A stretch of 64,000 nt of DNA from Kaistia defluvii (GCF_026343955.1 NZ_JAPKNI010000001.1:1-64000); one strand, 5' to 3'; shown: positions 36,154 to 46,614, counted from the first letter of the stretch. The notes: generated from the sequence alone by a model not told the origin. Program-made: numbers and translations.

Positions 36154-37266
36154 ATGTTGCGCGTCAATTGCCTGCCCGCCTGCCTCGCCATTCTGCTCGC
36201 CACCACTGCCGGCCCGGCGCTGGCCGATATCCGCATCCTGGCGGTCGGCCCCATGACCGGCCCCTACCAGGCGCTTGGCAAGCAGATCCGCGCCGGCGTC
36301 GAAACGGCCGTCGATGCGCTCAATGCGAAGGGCGGCATCAACGGCGAACGGATCAGCGTCGACATCGAGGACGATGCCTGCAAGCCGGACGCGGCGGTGG
36401 CCGCCGCCAACCGCGCGGTCGGACGCGGCGACCAGCTCGTGGTCGGCCATGTCTGCGCCGAAGCAGCGATTGCGGCCGCCAGCGTCTATGCCGACAACAA
36501 GCTGCTCGCCATCACGCCGGCCGTCACCGCCAACCGCTACACCGACCAGCGCGCGGGACCGACGATCTTCCGCCTCGCCACGCGCGACGACGCGCAGGCG
36601 CCCACGGCCGGATCATTTCTGGCCGAGCGCTTCGGCAACAAGCGCATCGCCGTGTTGAATGACGGTTCGCCCTATGGCAAGCCGCTCACAGAGGCCACCC
36701 GGCAGGCGATGAACGAAGCCGGCAAGCGCGAGGCCCGGCTCGACACGTTCGACCCCGGCGCCAAGGAATATAACGCGCTTGCCGACCGCCTGGTCGCCGA
36801 TGCGATCGACGTCGTCTTCGTCGGCGGCGATCCGGGCGACATCGCGCTCATCCTGAAGGCGCTGCGCGCCAAGGGCTCGCCGGCGATCGTCATGGGCGGC
36901 GATTCGCTTGCCACCAGCGAGTTCGTCAGCGCCGCGGGCGATGCCGCCAACGGCACGCTGCTGACCTTCTTCACCGACTGGCGCCTGCAGCCCCCGGCCG
37001 AGGCGGCCAACGCCGCCCTGCGCCGCGCCGGCGTCGAGCCGCAGGGCTACGTCCTGCCGGCCTATGCCGCCGTCCAGCTCTGGGCCGCCGCGCGCCAGTC
37101 GAGCGGATCGGACGCTGGCGAGACACTGGCCGCGACGCTCTCGGCCGCCTCGACCCCGACGGTCCTGGGCACCGTCGCCTTCGACGGCAAGGGCGACGCC
37201 CAGCTTGCCGGCTTCTCGGTCTACCGCTGGAAGGACGGCCTGCTGGTGCCGGAGACGGGTCAGTAA
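36154..37266 (+). CDS. second branched-chain amino-acid binding protein
   Basis: A 370-residue periplasmic binding protein of the Leu/Ile/Val receptor family, paralogous to the preceding gene. Signal peptide LPACLAILLATTAGPALA, then the mature start DIRILAVGPMTGPYQALGKQ. The internal stretch NRYTDQRAGPTIFRLATRDD corresponds to the RxxxRDD loop of LivK. A second receptor suggests altered substrate range. The terminator upstream makes independent expression likely. It is convergent with the D-amino-acid dehydrogenase gene. Confidence 0.92.
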   Translation: MLRVNCLPACLAILLATTAGPALADIRILAVGPMTGPYQALGKQIRAGVETAVDALNAKGGINGERISVDIEDDACKPDAAVAAANRAVGRGDQLVVGHVCAEAAIAAASVYADNKLLAITPAVTANRYTDQRAGPTIFRLATRDDAQAPTAGSFLAERFGNKRIAVLNDGSPYGKPLTEATRQAMNEAGKREARLDTFDPGAKEYNALADRLVADAIDVVFVGGDPGDIALILKALRAKGSPAIVMGGDSLATSEFVSAAGDAANGTLLTFFTDWRLQPPAEAANAALRRAGVEPQGYVLPAYAAVQLWAAARQSSGSDAGETLAATLSAASTPTVLGTVAFDGKGDAQLAGFSVYRWKDGLLVPETGQ

Positions 37267-37331
37267 GCGTCGGATCCTTCAAGTGGGATGAGCCGACCAC
37301 GATGAACTGCTTGAAGGGCAAGAGGCTCTCT

Positions 37332-37356
37332 TCACCTCTCCCTGAGGGAGAGGTGA
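37332..37356. repeat. perfect palindrome between convergent genes
   Basis: TCACCTCTCCCT (37332-37343) and AGGGAGAGGTGA (37345-37356) are perfectly inverted around one base. It lies in the 94-bp gap between two convergent genes. The CACCTCTCCCTGAGGGAGAGGTG form is a common dispersed palindrome in Rhizobiales. It could act as a bidirectional terminator stem, although there is no clear T-tract. Confidence 0.75.
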
Positions 37357-37360
37357 GAAG

Positions 37361-38608
37361 TCAGCCAAACCGCGTCGCGCTGAACGGGGCCGGGTCGACG
37401 AACGGCATCTCGCGGGTGATCAGTTCGGCCAGCAGCCTGCCGGTGGCGGGCCCCAGCGTGAAGCCGAGATGGCCATGGCCGATATTCAGCCACAGGCCGG
37501 GATGATGCGGCGCCGGCCCGACGATCGGCATCGAATCCGGCAGACAGGGCCGCGAACCCATCCATGGAGCTTCCTCGATCGGCTCGCCGAGCGGAAACAG
37601 CGCCTTGACCTGCGGCAGGATCTTGGCGATCTGCACCGGGGTCGGCGGCGCATCGCGCGCGTCGAACTCGATGCCCGAGGTAATCCGGTATCCCTGCCGC
37701 ATCGGCGTCAGCGCATAGCCATGCGCGACGTCGACGACCGGCCGCTCGAGGACGGCGTCGCCGCGCGGCTTGAAATGCAGGTGATAGCCGCGCTTGACGG
37801 CGAACGGGTAGCGGTAGCCGAGCGGCTTGAGCAGGTCCATCGCCCAGGGCCCCAGCGCGACGACGACATCCGGCGCGGTCGCCTTGCGGCCGTCCATGTC
37901 GACCACCCAGAGATCGTTCTCGCGCCGCAGCGACATCGCGTCGCCATGCGCGAAGGTGCCGCCCATCGCCTCGAAAAGCCGCGCATAGGCCTTGGTGACG
38001 CCGCCGGGGCTCGCTACCGAGACGGTGTCGGGCCAGAACACGGCGCGGGCGAACACCGGCGCGAGGTCGGGTTCGAGATCCGTGATCTCGTGATTGTCGA
38101 GGATCTCGTAGCGCACGCCGAAACGCTTGGCCAAGGCCAGTTGGGCCTTGGTGTCGGCCTCGAAGGCGGCGATGCTGCGATAGCCCTTGAGCCATCCCGT
38201 GCCGCGGAAGAACTCGACCGCCCTGCCCTTGCCGGCCAGCACGCCATGCTCGCTCGCCGCATGCGCCAGGATCGGGTTCATCGCCTCGGCATAGGCGTCG
38301 ATGGCGCGCGGCGAGGATTCGGCCCTGAGTTTCAGCAGCCAGGGCGCGATCTTCGGCAGGAAGCGGCGATTGTAGTGCAGCGCGGTTTCGTCGTTGCGGC
38401 CATATTTCCACAGCGCCCCGAGCTGGCGCGGAAACACGATCGGATAGAAACCCTCGCGTTCGATCACGCCGGCATTGCCATAGGACGTGGCCTCGCCCGG
38501 ATCACGCCGGTCGATCAGGACCACGTTGCGGTTGCGCTTCTGCAGGTTGAGCGCGGCCGAGACGCCGACGATGCCTGCGCCGAGCACGATCGCGTCGAAA
38601 CGCTCCAT
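37361..38608 (-). CDS. FAD-dependent D-amino-acid dehydrogenase-like oxidoreductase
   Basis: A 415-residue DadA-like flavoprotein that oxidatively deaminates D-amino acids. Residues 1-30 hold the dinucleotide fold (MERFDAIVLGAGIVGVSAAL) and DRRDPGEATSYGNAGVIERE. The C-terminal FAD contact GHGHLGFTLGPATGRLLAEL is typical. The start at 38608 is the first ATG before the conserved GxGxxG and is preceded by CAGGAA; the open frame extends to 38815 without conservation. Convergent with the binding protein, divergent from rpe. Confidence 0.9.
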   Translation of the reverse strand: MERFDAIVLGAGIVGVSAALNLQKRNRNVVLIDRRDPGEATSYGNAGVIEREGFYPIVFPRQLGALWKYGRNDETALHYNRRFLPKIAPWLLKLRAESSPRAIDAYAEAMNPILAHAASEHGVLAGKGRAVEFFRGTGWLKGYRSIAAFEADTKAQLALAKRFGVRYEILDNHEITDLEPDLAPVFARAVFWPDTVSVASPGGVTKAYARLFEAMGGTFAHGDAMSLRRENDLWVVDMDGRKATAPDVVVALGPWAMDLLKPLGYRYPFAVKRGYHLHFKPRGDAVLERPVVDVAHGYALTPMRQGYRITSGIEFDARDAPPTPVQIAKILPQVKALFPLGEPIEEAPWMGSRPCLPDSMPIVGPAPHHPGLWLNIGHGHLGFTLGPATGRLLAELITREMPFVDPAPFSATRFG

Positions 38609-38787
38609 TTCCTGGGTGCCGAAATCCGGTTGATTCGCGGGAATCGCTTTGATCCTCTCCTGGGCCGGCCTGAGTTTGCCCGTCCCGGGGCAGGCCGGCA
38701 ATTGCCGAGGCCCGATTGCCGTGTTACGGCCGAACGAACCCCGTCCCGCCCCGCTGATCGAGGGGCTCGAAGCTGAAAGCTGATACC

Positions 38788-39456
38788 ATGGCCGCACCCC
38801 TGCTGATCTCGCCATCCATCCTCGCTTCGGACTTTTCCCGTCTCGGCGAGGAAGTGCGCGCGGTCGAGGCGGCGGGTGCCGACTGGATCCATCTCGACAT
38901 CATGGACGGGCATTTCGTCCCCAACATCACCTTCGGCCCGCCGGTCGTGCGCGCGCTGCGGCCGCTGACCGATGCCGTGTTCGACGTGCATCTGATGATC
39001 GCGCCGGCCGATCCCTACCTAGCCGAGTTCGCCGAAGCCGGCGCCGATCTGATCACGGTGCATGCCGAGGCCGGCCCGCATCTGCACCGCTCGCTGCAGA
39101 CCATCCGCCATCTCGGCAAGAAGGCCGGCGTCGCGCTCAATCCCTCGACGCCGGAAAGCGCCATCGCCTATGTCCTCGACATGATCGACCTGGTGCTGGT
39201 GATGAGCGTCAATCCGGGCTTCGGGGGCCAGAGCTTCATCCCGGAATCGGTCGACAAGGTCGCCCGCATCAAGGCGATGATCGGCGACCGTCCGGTCCAT
39301 ATCGAAGTGGATGGCGGCGTCGCCCCGGATACCGCCCCGGCGCTGGTAAAGGCGGGCGCCGACGTGCTCGTGGCCGGCTCCTCGATCTTCAAGGGCGGCA
39401 GCAACGCCTTTGCCGGCAACATTTCCGCCATCCGTGACGCGGTCGCCCGGGGCTGA
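38788..39456 (+). CDS. rpe: ribulose-phosphate 3-epimerase
   Basis: Interconverts ribulose-5-phosphate and xylulose-5-phosphate in the pentose-phosphate or Calvin cycle. The 222-residue TIM-barrel has the signatures [49 protein letters not shown] and [10 protein letters not shown], with metal-binding His and Asp visible. The start gives the usual length. No other pentose-phosphate gene is adjacent; a DUF2259 gene follows after 38 bp. Confidence 0.97.
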   Translation: MAAPLLISPSILASDFSRLGEEVRAVEAAGADWIHLDIMDGHFVPNITFGPPVVRALRPLTDAVFDVHLMIAPADPYLAEFAEAGADLITVHAEAGPHLHRSLQTIRHLGKKAGVALNPSTPESAIAYVLDMIDLVLVMSVNPGFGGQSFIPESVDKVARIKAMIGDRPVHIEVDGGVAPDTAPALVKAGADVLVAGSSIFKGGSNAFAGNISAIRDAVARG

Positions 39457-39494
39457 TCCCCGCGCGCGCCCGAAGCCAAAGGAGAGATAAGTCC

Positions 39495-40205
39495 ATGCGC
39501 ATCCTTGCCAGGTTTTTCGCGGCAGGTGTCCTCGCCGGCGCGCCCACCCTCGCCATGGCCGGCGATTTCGCCGAGCGTTCGATCCTCGGCTTCTCGCCGG
39601 ACGGCAGCCGTTTCGCCTTCGAGGAGTTCGGCATCCAGGACGGCTCCGGCTTCCCCTATTCCAACCTCTTCGTGCTCGACACGCAGAAGGACGCCTGGGT
39701 CGCCGGCACGCCGGTGCGCGTCCGGCTGGACGACGAGACCGCCGGCATCGCCGCGGCCCGCGCTGCCGCCCGCAAGCAGGCCGGCGACAAGCTGAACGGC
39801 CTCGACCAGCCCGGCACGCTGCTCGCCTCCAACCCGATCACCGAAAGCGGCCGCGATCCCTATTCGGTCACTTTCCGTCGCCATCCGGTCCAGCAACTCG
39901 AGGGGCCGGAACTTACCGTCTCGCTACAGACGATCCCGCTCGACGCCCCGAACAACGACGACCCGGATTACAAGACCCAGGGCTTCCGCCTCGTGCTCAA
40001 GGACGAGCGCGGCGAGACGGTCCTGCATGAGGACAAGGCGCTGCCGGCGAGCCGCGGCACCGCGCTCGACTACCGCATCAACGACGTCATCATCCAGCAG
40101 CGCTTCGGCCAGCCGGCGACCCTCGTCGTGCTGGTCATGGTGCTGACGCGCGGTTTCGAGGGCCCCGATGGCCGCTACCTGGCGGTGACGGCGCAACTAC
40201 CCTGA
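39495..40205 (+). CDS. DUF2259 secreted protein
   Basis: A 236-residue exported protein with signal peptide ILARFFAAGVLAGAPTLAMA. The mature part begins GDFAERSILGFSPDGSRFAF and is beta-rich, matching the DUF2259 family of predicted secreted proteins with no known function. GGAGA lies before the ATG. It follows rpe by 38 bp on the same strand, likely in one transcript. Confidence 0.87.
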   Translation: MRILARFFAAGVLAGAPTLAMAGDFAERSILGFSPDGSRFAFEEFGIQDGSGFPYSNLFVLDTQKDAWVAGTPVRVRLDDETAGIAAARAAARKQAGDKLNGLDQPGTLLASNPITESGRDPYSVTFRRHPVQQLEGPELTVSLQTIPLDAPNNDDPDYKTQGFRLVLKDERGETVLHEDKALPASRGTALDYRINDVIIQQRFGQPATLVVLVMVLTRGFEGPDGRYLAVTAQLP

Positions 40206-40289
40206 TCGCCCGCCCGCGCCGGCCGATCATCCTGGGAACGCCTCTGCCTGCCCACCGTTGAAGCTCGGGGCAGACAAGAGGATCATTCC

Positions 40290-40625
40290 ATGACATTGCA
40301 TCCGAACCACCGCGGTTTGGCATCGAGACCGGCGTGGCTCTCAGCCCTGGCCGTCGTCGCCTGCACGGTTGGCGCGCTGGCGGTGCCATCCGCCGCTTCG
40401 GCCGGAAACATCGTGCTGGCCGAAGACATCGAAGTGCCACCGCCCCCTTCCGTTCGCGACGAGCCGCCCCCGCCGCCGCCGGGCTGCAGCCAGACGACGA
40501 TCGAGACACAGGACGAAACCGGCACGACCACCGAACGCCGCACCGACTGCAGGACCCCGCCCCCGCTGCCCCCGGATGGCTATATGGATCCGGACGAGCC
40601 GCCGCCGCCCCCGCCGCTCGATTAG
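40290..40625 (+). CDS. secreted proline-rich small protein
   Basis: A 111-residue protein with a signal peptide (LSALAVVACTVGALAVPSAA, probable cleavage after ASA near 38) and two polyproline blocks (EVPPPPSVRDEPPPPPPG and DPDEPPPPPPLD). Two cysteines flank a Thr/Glu-rich stretch (CSQTTIETQDETGTTTERRT) and could form a disulfide in the periplasm. No homolog is recognised; the proline stretches suggest an envelope-spanning or extended protein. Lies between DUF2259 and purB. Confidence 0.65.
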   Translation: MTLHPNHRGLASRPAWLSALAVVACTVGALAVPSAASAGNIVLAEDIEVPPPPSVRDEPPPPPPGCSQTTIETQDETGTTTERRTDCRTPPPLPPDGYMDPDEPPPPPPLD

Positions 40626-40693
40626 GCACCGCATCGGGTTGTTCGGGCCCTCCTGGTCTGGTATTGGCCGGGCGAAACCAAGAGGGCCCGCCT

Positions 40694-42001
<1,308 letters not shown>

Positions 42002-42070
42002 GCATTCGTCCGCTTTTCCAATCTTCGGCCGGTCTGGTAGGATCGGCCGAAGCTGCGGCGGGAGCGTGCG

Positions 42071-42298
42071 ATGCAGGATCTCGATCGGATTACCCAGATT
42101 CCCGGCCTTATGGGCGGCAAGGCGACGATCCGCGGATTGCGGGTCTCCGTGGGCATGATTGTGGAGCAGATCGCGGCGGGCAGAAGCATCGAGGCGCTGC
42201 TGGCGGACTATCCCTACCTTGAGCGGGAAGACATCCTTCAGGCCCTGCGTTACGCCGCATGGCGCGCCGAAGAGCGTGAAATCGCCCTCGCGCGGTGA
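42071..42298 (+). CDS. DUF433 antitoxin
   Basis: A 75-residue DUF433 protein: LMGGKATIRGLRVSVGMIVE followed by LLADYPYLEREDILQALRYA. DUF433 proteins are VapB-like antitoxins that pair with PIN-like DUF5615 toxins. Its stop overlaps the start of the next gene by four bases, so the two are coupled. The spacing after purB (70 bp) suggests its own promoter. The predicted role is binding and neutralising the downstream protein. Confidence 0.85.
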   Translation: MQDLDRITQIPGLMGGKATIRGLRVSVGMIVEQIAAGRSIEALLADYPYLEREDILQALRYAAWRAEEREIALAR

Positions 42299-42672
42299 AG
42301 ATTCTCATCGACATGAACCTATCGCCGCGATGGCGCGGCACGTTGGAAAGCTCCGGCTACGCGGCGGTTCATTGGTCCGATCTTGGCGACCCGGCAGCCT
42401 TCGATTCAGTCATCATGGACTACGCGGCGGCGCATGATTTCGTCGTCTTGACGAGCGACCTCGATTTCAGCGCCATCCTTGCCGCGACGGGCGGAAGAAG
42501 CCCAAGCGTCGTCCAGATACGATCGGGCAATCTAGACCCCGACAGCATCGCCGACCGAATCCTTTCGGCACTCGCTCAATCCGCAGAAGCGCTCCGCAAC
42601 GGTGCGCTCGTCACCATTGACGCCGATCGCGCGCGGCTACGTTTGCTGCCGCTGCATCGCTCTTCGTCCTGA
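42295..42672 (+). CDS. DUF5615 PIN-like toxin
   Basis: A 125-residue PIN-fold protein (DUF5615). The N-terminal acidic motif MKILIDMNLSPRWRGTLESS and the central DFVVLTSDLDFSAILAATGG carry the Asp residues expected for a nuclease active site. Together with the upstream DUF433 gene it forms a two-gene type II toxin-antitoxin module. It is typical of Rhizobiales and cyanobacteria. It overlaps the antitoxin gene by four bases. Confidence 0.85.
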   Translation: MKILIDMNLSPRWRGTLESSGYAAVHWSDLGDPAAFDSVIMDYAAAHDFVVLTSDLDFSAILAATGGRSPSVVQIRSGNLDPDSIADRILSALAQSAEALRNGALVTIDADRARLRLLPLHRSSS

Positions 42673-42752
42673 TCCCTTTACGACGGTTGCGTATTCGTTT
42701 CCGCCCCATATCTTCGATATTCTTCCCTGCCATCAGACCGCGAGATCCCAGC

Positions 42753-43229
42753 ATGTCCTCCCCGCTCTACGACATTCCCGTCAACCGCATCGACGGCAGC
42801 CAGGCTTCGCTTGGCGACTATGCCGGGCGCGTCCTGCTCGTCGTCAACGTCGCCTCGAAATGCGGACTGACGCCGCAATATGACGGGCTGGAAGCGCTCT
42901 ATCGCACCTACAAGGACAAGGGACTGACGGTCGTCGGCTTCCCGGCCAACAACTTCATGGGCCAGGAGCCGGGCACCAATGCAGAGATCCAGGACTTCTG
43001 CCGGCTGACCTATGGCGTCGACTTCCCGATGTTCGCCAAGATCTCGGTCAAGGGCGACGACCGCCACCCGCTCTATGACGCGCTGGCCGGCGACGAGGAT
43101 ATCTCGTGGAACTTCGAAAAGTTCCTGATCGGCCGCGATGGCAAGGTCGTCGCGCGTTTTGCGCCCAAGACCGAGCCGCAGGATCCGGCCGTCGTCGAAG
43201 CGATCGAGACGGAACTGTTGAAGGGCTGA
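42753..43229 (+). CDS. glutathione peroxidase
   Basis: Thiol peroxidase of 158 residues that reduces peroxides with glutathione or thioredoxin. The peroxidatic residue is Cys37 (VNVASKCGLTPQYDGLEALY) rather than selenocysteine. The Gln of FPANNFMGQEPG and the Trp of ISWNFEKFLIGRDGKV complete the catalytic set. The start at 42753 follows normal family length; the frame opens earlier at 42687. It ends at a strong terminator. Confidence 0.94.
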   Translation: MSSPLYDIPVNRIDGSQASLGDYAGRVLLVVNVASKCGLTPQYDGLEALYRTYKDKGLTVVGFPANNFMGQEPGTNAEIQDFCRLTYGVDFPMFAKISVKGDDRHPLYDALAGDEDISWNFEKFLIGRDGKVVARFAPKTEPQDPAVVEAIETELLKG

Positions 43230-43239
43230 AGACAAGGGA

Positions 43240-43270
43240 AAGCCCGCCAAAGGCGGGCTTGTTCTTCTTT
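43240..43270 (+). terminator. Rho-independent terminator after glutathione peroxidase
   Basis: AAGCCCGCC (43240-43248) pairs with GGCGGGCTT (43252-43260), with a three-base loop and the T-rich run GTTCTTCTTT after it. It begins 10 bp after the stop codon. Confidence 0.85.
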
Positions 43271-43280
43271 CGGGACGTCG

Positions 43281-43310
43281 AGGGGCCGGCTTCGACCGGC
43301 CCCTTTGCTT
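43281..43310. terminator. second hairpin between gpx and aqpZ
   Basis: AGGGGCCGG (43281-43289) pairs with CCGGCCCCT (43296-43304) around a six-base loop, followed by TTGCTT. Its T-tract is poor on both strands. It lies 14 bp from the aqpZ stop and probably serves that convergent gene as well. Confidence 0.6.
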
Positions 43311-43323
43311 GGCCTCGAAGGCG

Positions 43324-44025
43324 CTACGCCGCGTCGCCGTGATAGAGAATGCCCGCCTTGTAGACGAAGCCCGCCAGGGCCGCGCCGATGAGCGGCGCCA
43401 CGATGAACAGCCAGAGCTGCGACAGCGCCGCGCCGCCGCCGAACAGGGCCGGGCCGAGGCTGCGGGCCGGATTGACCGACACGCCGGTGACGTTGATGCC
43501 GACGATGTGGATCATGACCAGCGTCAGGCCGATGGCGAGACCCGCGAAGTGGTGCGGCACCAGCTTGTGCGTGACGCCGAGGATGACGACCAGGAAGATG
43601 AAGGTCGCGACCACTTCGAAGATGAACGCCGAGACGACGTTGTATTCGCCGAGATAGCCGGGGCCCCAGCCATTGGTTCCCATGCCGCCATCCCAGCCGG
43701 ATGCCTTGCCCTTCATGATGATGAAGAGAACCAGTGCGCCGACGATGGCGCCCGCCACCTGGGCGATGACGTAGGTGATGAAATCGCCGGCATTCATGCG
43801 GCCGGCGATGAGAGCGCCGAGGCTGACGGCGGGATTGACGTGGCAACCGGAAATCGGGCCGATCGCATAGGCCATCGCGACGATCGCCAGGCCAAAGGAG
43901 AATGCAATGCCCAGCACACCGACCGTATTGGCGGCAGCGATCGAGGGCCCCGCGATAACGGCCGCTCCGCAGCCGAACAGAACGAGTGTAAAAGTTCCGA
44001 TAAACTCTGCGATGGCTTTTTGCAT
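43324..44025 (-). CDS. aqpZ: aquaporin Z
   Basis: Water channel of the inner membrane, 233 residues with six membrane segments. Both half-helix motifs are intact: SGCHVNPAVSLGALIAG and GVSVNPARSLGPALFGGG. The start MQKAIAEFIGTFTLVLFGCG at 44025 is the family N-terminus and has GGGGAAG upstream; an in-frame ATG at 44055 adds ten unconserved residues. It appears monocistronic and is convergent with the peroxidase. Confidence 0.95.
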   Translation of the reverse strand: MQKAIAEFIGTFTLVLFGCGAAVIAGPSIAAANTVGVLGIAFSFGLAIVAMAYAIGPISGCHVNPAVSLGALIAGRMNAGDFITYVIAQVAGAIVGALVLFIIMKGKASGWDGGMGTNGWGPGYLGEYNVVSAFIFEVVATFIFLVVILGVTHKLVPHHFAGLAIGLTLVMIHIVGINVTGVSVNPARSLGPALFGGGAALSQLWLFIVAPLIGAALAGFVYKAGILYHGDAA

Positions 44026-44103
44026 GTGTATCTTCCCCGAAAAACAGCGAATCACTGCTCGGAAAAGGTACGCCTGATCTTGAACTTGTAAAATAGTGCC
44101 GGT

Positions 44104-44877
44104 TTAGTCGGCGCGCGCTTCTGCAAGCATCGTAGAGGCACCCAGGTGGAAATACATGCCATCGGTGCCCAGCGCGATGAAATCGTAGCCGAGCGAACGA
44201 TAAAGACGGCCCTGCTCGCCGGTAATGGCAAAGATGCCGACCAGCTTGCCGGCCTTGCGGGCCCGGGCCAGGATATCGGCTGCGGCGGCCTGGTTGTCGG
44301 GGCGCATCGGATTGACGTCGGCACCGTCCGAAAGAGCGATCGAGAGATCGGACGGGCCGATGAAGACCGCGTCGATGCCGGGCACGGCGAGAATGTCGTC
44401 GAGGGCGGCGAGCGCCGCGCGCGTCTCGATCATCGCGAATGTCAGCGTCTCGGCATTGGTGTCGCGCAGGAAGGCCGCGCCGTCCGTGGCACCGGCGAGT
44501 TGCATGGCCCGCACGGGCCCCCAGCTCCGCTCGCCAAGCGGCTGGTACTTGGTCGCGGCGGCGAAGGCACGCGCATCCTCGGCCGAATTGATCATCGGCG
44601 CGATGATGGCGCTAGCGCCCATGTCGAGCGCGCGGCTCGCCATGGCGAAATCACCGACAGGAATGCGGACGATCGCCGGGACACCGCCAAGCGCGATCGC
44701 GCCGATGCCCCGCATGATGCTGCCCGGATCATGCAGGCCGTGCTGCATGTCGAGCGTGACGCAATCGAAGCCGGCCCGCGCCGCGCTCTCGGCGATCAGC
44801 GGCTCGGGACTGGCCAGCCATGCGGTGAGGCAGCTGCCGCGTGAACGGAGCACCGAAACCAGGGAAATAGACGCCAT
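44104..44877 (-). CDS. HpcH/HpaI-family class II aldolase
   Basis: A 257-residue metal-dependent pyruvate aldolase of the HpcH/HpaI (2-dehydro-3-deoxyglucarate aldolase) family. Conserved stretches are GFDCVTLDMQHGLHDPGSIM with the catalytic His, TFAMIETRAALAALDDILAV with the metal-binding Glu, and AVFIGPSDLSIALSDG with the metal-binding Asp. The donor/acceptor sugar acid is unknown; no sugar-acid pathway gene is near. It lies 27 bp after the zeta-subunit gene on the same strand, probably co-transcribed with it. Confidence 0.92.
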   Translation of the reverse strand: MASISLVSVLRSRGSCLTAWLASPEPLIAESAARAGFDCVTLDMQHGLHDPGSIMRGIGAIALGGVPAIVRIPVGDFAMASRALDMGASAIIAPMINSAEDARAFAAATKYQPLGERSWGPVRAMQLAGATDGAAFLRDTNAETLTFAMIETRAALAALDDILAVPGIDAVFIGPSDLSIALSDGADVNPMRPDNQAAAADILARARKAGKLVGIFAITGEQGRLYRSLGYDFIALGTDGMYFHLGASTMLAEARAD

Positions 44878-44908
44878 TTTTCGGTGCTCCGAAGGATCTG
44901 GGAAAGGC

Positions 44909-45232
44909 TCAGCCTTCGGACTTGATCTGCTCGACGGCCTGGGCCAGCAGTTCAGCCATGGTGCGGCGGATCTGGTGGTCCGACTGCTGAACGCCGGCGG
45001 CGTCGAAATCGGCGCGGATCTTGCGGAACACGTCCTCGTCGCCGGCCTCCTCGAAATCGGCGGCGATCACTTCGGAGGCGTAGGTTTCGGCGTCGACGCC
45101 GGACTTGCCCAGAAGCGCCGCGGCCCAGATACCGAGCTGCTTGTTCCGCCGCGAGACGGCCTTGAACTGAAGCGCCGCATCAAGGGCAAAACGGTTCTCG
45201 AAAGCGTCCTTGCGCTGGTCGAACGTCGTCAT
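44909..45232 (-). CDS. F1-ATPase inhibitor zeta subunit (DUF1476)
   Basis: A 107-residue helical protein of family DUF1476, identified in Paracoccus as the zeta subunit that inhibits ATP hydrolysis by the F1-ATPase of alphaproteobacteria. The N-terminal inhibitory segment MTTFDQRKDAFENRFALDAA is clear. The start at 45232 is the conserved one; the open frame extends to 45364. It is not beside an atp operon here. It is divergent from purC with 284 bp between. Confidence 0.92.
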   Translation of the reverse strand: MTTFDQRKDAFENRFALDAALQFKAVSRRNKQLGIWAAALLGKSGVDAETYASEVIAADFEEAGDEDVFRKIRADFDAAGVQQSDHQIRRTMAELLAQAVEQIKSEG

Positions 45233-45516
45233 TCGCAGTCTCTCCACTCGGTCAACTTGTTGGCCACGGCCATGATATGGGCCTTGCATATCTTCCTCGC
45301 CACCCCAAATCAACGATGGTACCGAAAGGGAACTCGTTGCTCGAAGGTGCTCAAAGCGCCGCATTTATCCGTCATTGTGAATTGGCGAGTGATCGAGTAG
45401 GTTCACGCCGCGCAAGCGACCCTCTTGAAGAGTCGTTTGCCTGAAGCTTCGCCGCGGCGAATCCCTGACATTGGAACCCCGGCTCTATGGATTTCCTCAA
45501 ACCACGGTATGTGCCC

Positions 45517-46284
45517 ATGAACCGTCGTCGGCGCATCTATGAAGGCAAAGGCAAGATCCTTTTCGAAGGACCGGAGCCTGGGACGCTGATCCAGTTCTTC
45601 AAAGACGATGCGACTGCCTTCAACAACAAGAAGCATGAGGTTGTTGACGGAAAGGGCGTGTTGAACAACCGCATTTCCGAGCACATTTTCACGCATCTGA
45701 ACCGGATGGGCATCCCGACGCATTTCATCCGTCGGTTGAACATGCGCGAACAGCTGATCCGCGAAGTCGAGATCATCCCGCTCGAAATCGTCGTCCGCAA
45801 CGTCGCGGCCGGCTCGCTTGCCAAGCGCCTTGGCCTCGAGGAAGGCACGGTCCTGCCGCGCTCGATCATCGAGTTCTACTACAAGGCGGACGCGCTCGAC
45901 GACCCGATGGTCTCGGAAGAGCACATCACGGCATTCGGCTGGGCCACGCCGCAGGAAATCGACGACATCATGGCGCTTGCCATCCGCGTCAACGACTTCC
46001 TGTCCGGCCTCTTCCTGGGCGCCGGCATCCAGCTCGTCGATTTCAAGATCGAGTGCGGACGCCTCTGGGAAGCCGACATGATGCGGATCGTCGTCGCCGA
46101 CGAGATCTCGCCCGATTCGTGCCGGCTCTGGGACGTTCAGACCCAGAACAAGCTCGACAAGGACCGCTTCCGCCGCGACATGGGCGGCCTCGTCGAGGCC
46201 TACCAGGAAGTCGCGCGCCGTCTCGGCATCCTGACCGAAGAGCAGGAGCGGCCGCAGGGCGGCGGGCCTGTCCTCGTTCAGTAG
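45517..46284 (+). CDS. purC: phosphoribosylaminoimidazole-succinocarboxamide synthase
   Basis: SAICAR synthase of de novo purine biosynthesis, 255 residues. The start [20 protein letters not shown] at 45517 is the alphaproteobacterial N-terminus; an ATG at 45487 would add ten residues. Characteristic residues are [20 protein letters not shown] and the C-terminal [11 protein letters not shown]-like segment ([16 protein letters not shown]). It ends at a terminator, so purS has its own promoter or reads through weakly. Confidence 0.97.
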   Translation: MNRRRRIYEGKGKILFEGPEPGTLIQFFKDDATAFNNKKHEVVDGKGVLNNRISEHIFTHLNRMGIPTHFIRRLNMREQLIREVEIIPLEIVVRNVAAGSLAKRLGLEEGTVLPRSIIEFYYKADALDDPMVSEEHITAFGWATPQEIDDIMALAIRVNDFLSGLFLGAGIQLVDFKIECGRLWEADMMRIVVADEISPDSCRLWDVQTQNKLDKDRFRRDMGGLVEAYQEVARRLGILTEEQERPQGGGPVLVQ

Positions 46285-46300
46285 TCACCCGTTCATGGCA

Positions 46301-46330
46301 ACGGCCGCCGCGAGGCGGCCGTTTGCATTT
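46301..46330 (+). terminator. Rho-independent terminator after purC
   Basis: ACGGCCGCC (46301-46309) pairs with GGCGGCCGT (46314-46322) with a GCGA tetraloop, then TTGCATTT. It starts 16 bp after the purC stop. The weak T-tract may allow partial readthrough to purS. Confidence 0.7.
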
Positions 46331-46371
46331 CTGGATCTCTCGACTTTCCCTACCCCGACTTGGAGTTATCG

Positions 46372-46614
46372 ATGAAGGCCCGCGTCACCGTCACCCTGAA
46401 GAACGGCGTTCTGGACCCCCAGGGCAAGGCAATCGAAGGCGCCCTCGGCGCGTTGGGCTTTGCCGGCGTCGGCAGCGTCCGCCAGGGCAAGGTGTTCGAC
46501 ATCGAGGTCGAATCGACCGATGCCGCCAAGGCCAAGACCGAGCTCGAAGCCATGGCCGCCAAGCTTCTGGCCAATACGGTCATCGAGAACTATCGTGTGG
46601 AGATCGTGGACTGA
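46372..46614 (+). CDS. purS: phosphoribosylformylglycinamidine synthase subunit PurS
   Basis: Small 80-residue subunit of the three-part FGAM synthase (PurSQL). MKARVTVTLKNGVLDPQGKA and the second half KLLANTVIENYRVEIVD match the family. The ATG at 46372 is used rather than a TTG at 46360. PurS bridges PurQ and PurL; all three lie here within 3.5 kb. Confidence 0.95.
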   Translation: MKARVTVTLKNGVLDPQGKAIEGALGALGFAGVGSVRQGKVFDIEVESTDAAKAKTELEAMAAKLLANTVIENYRVEIVD

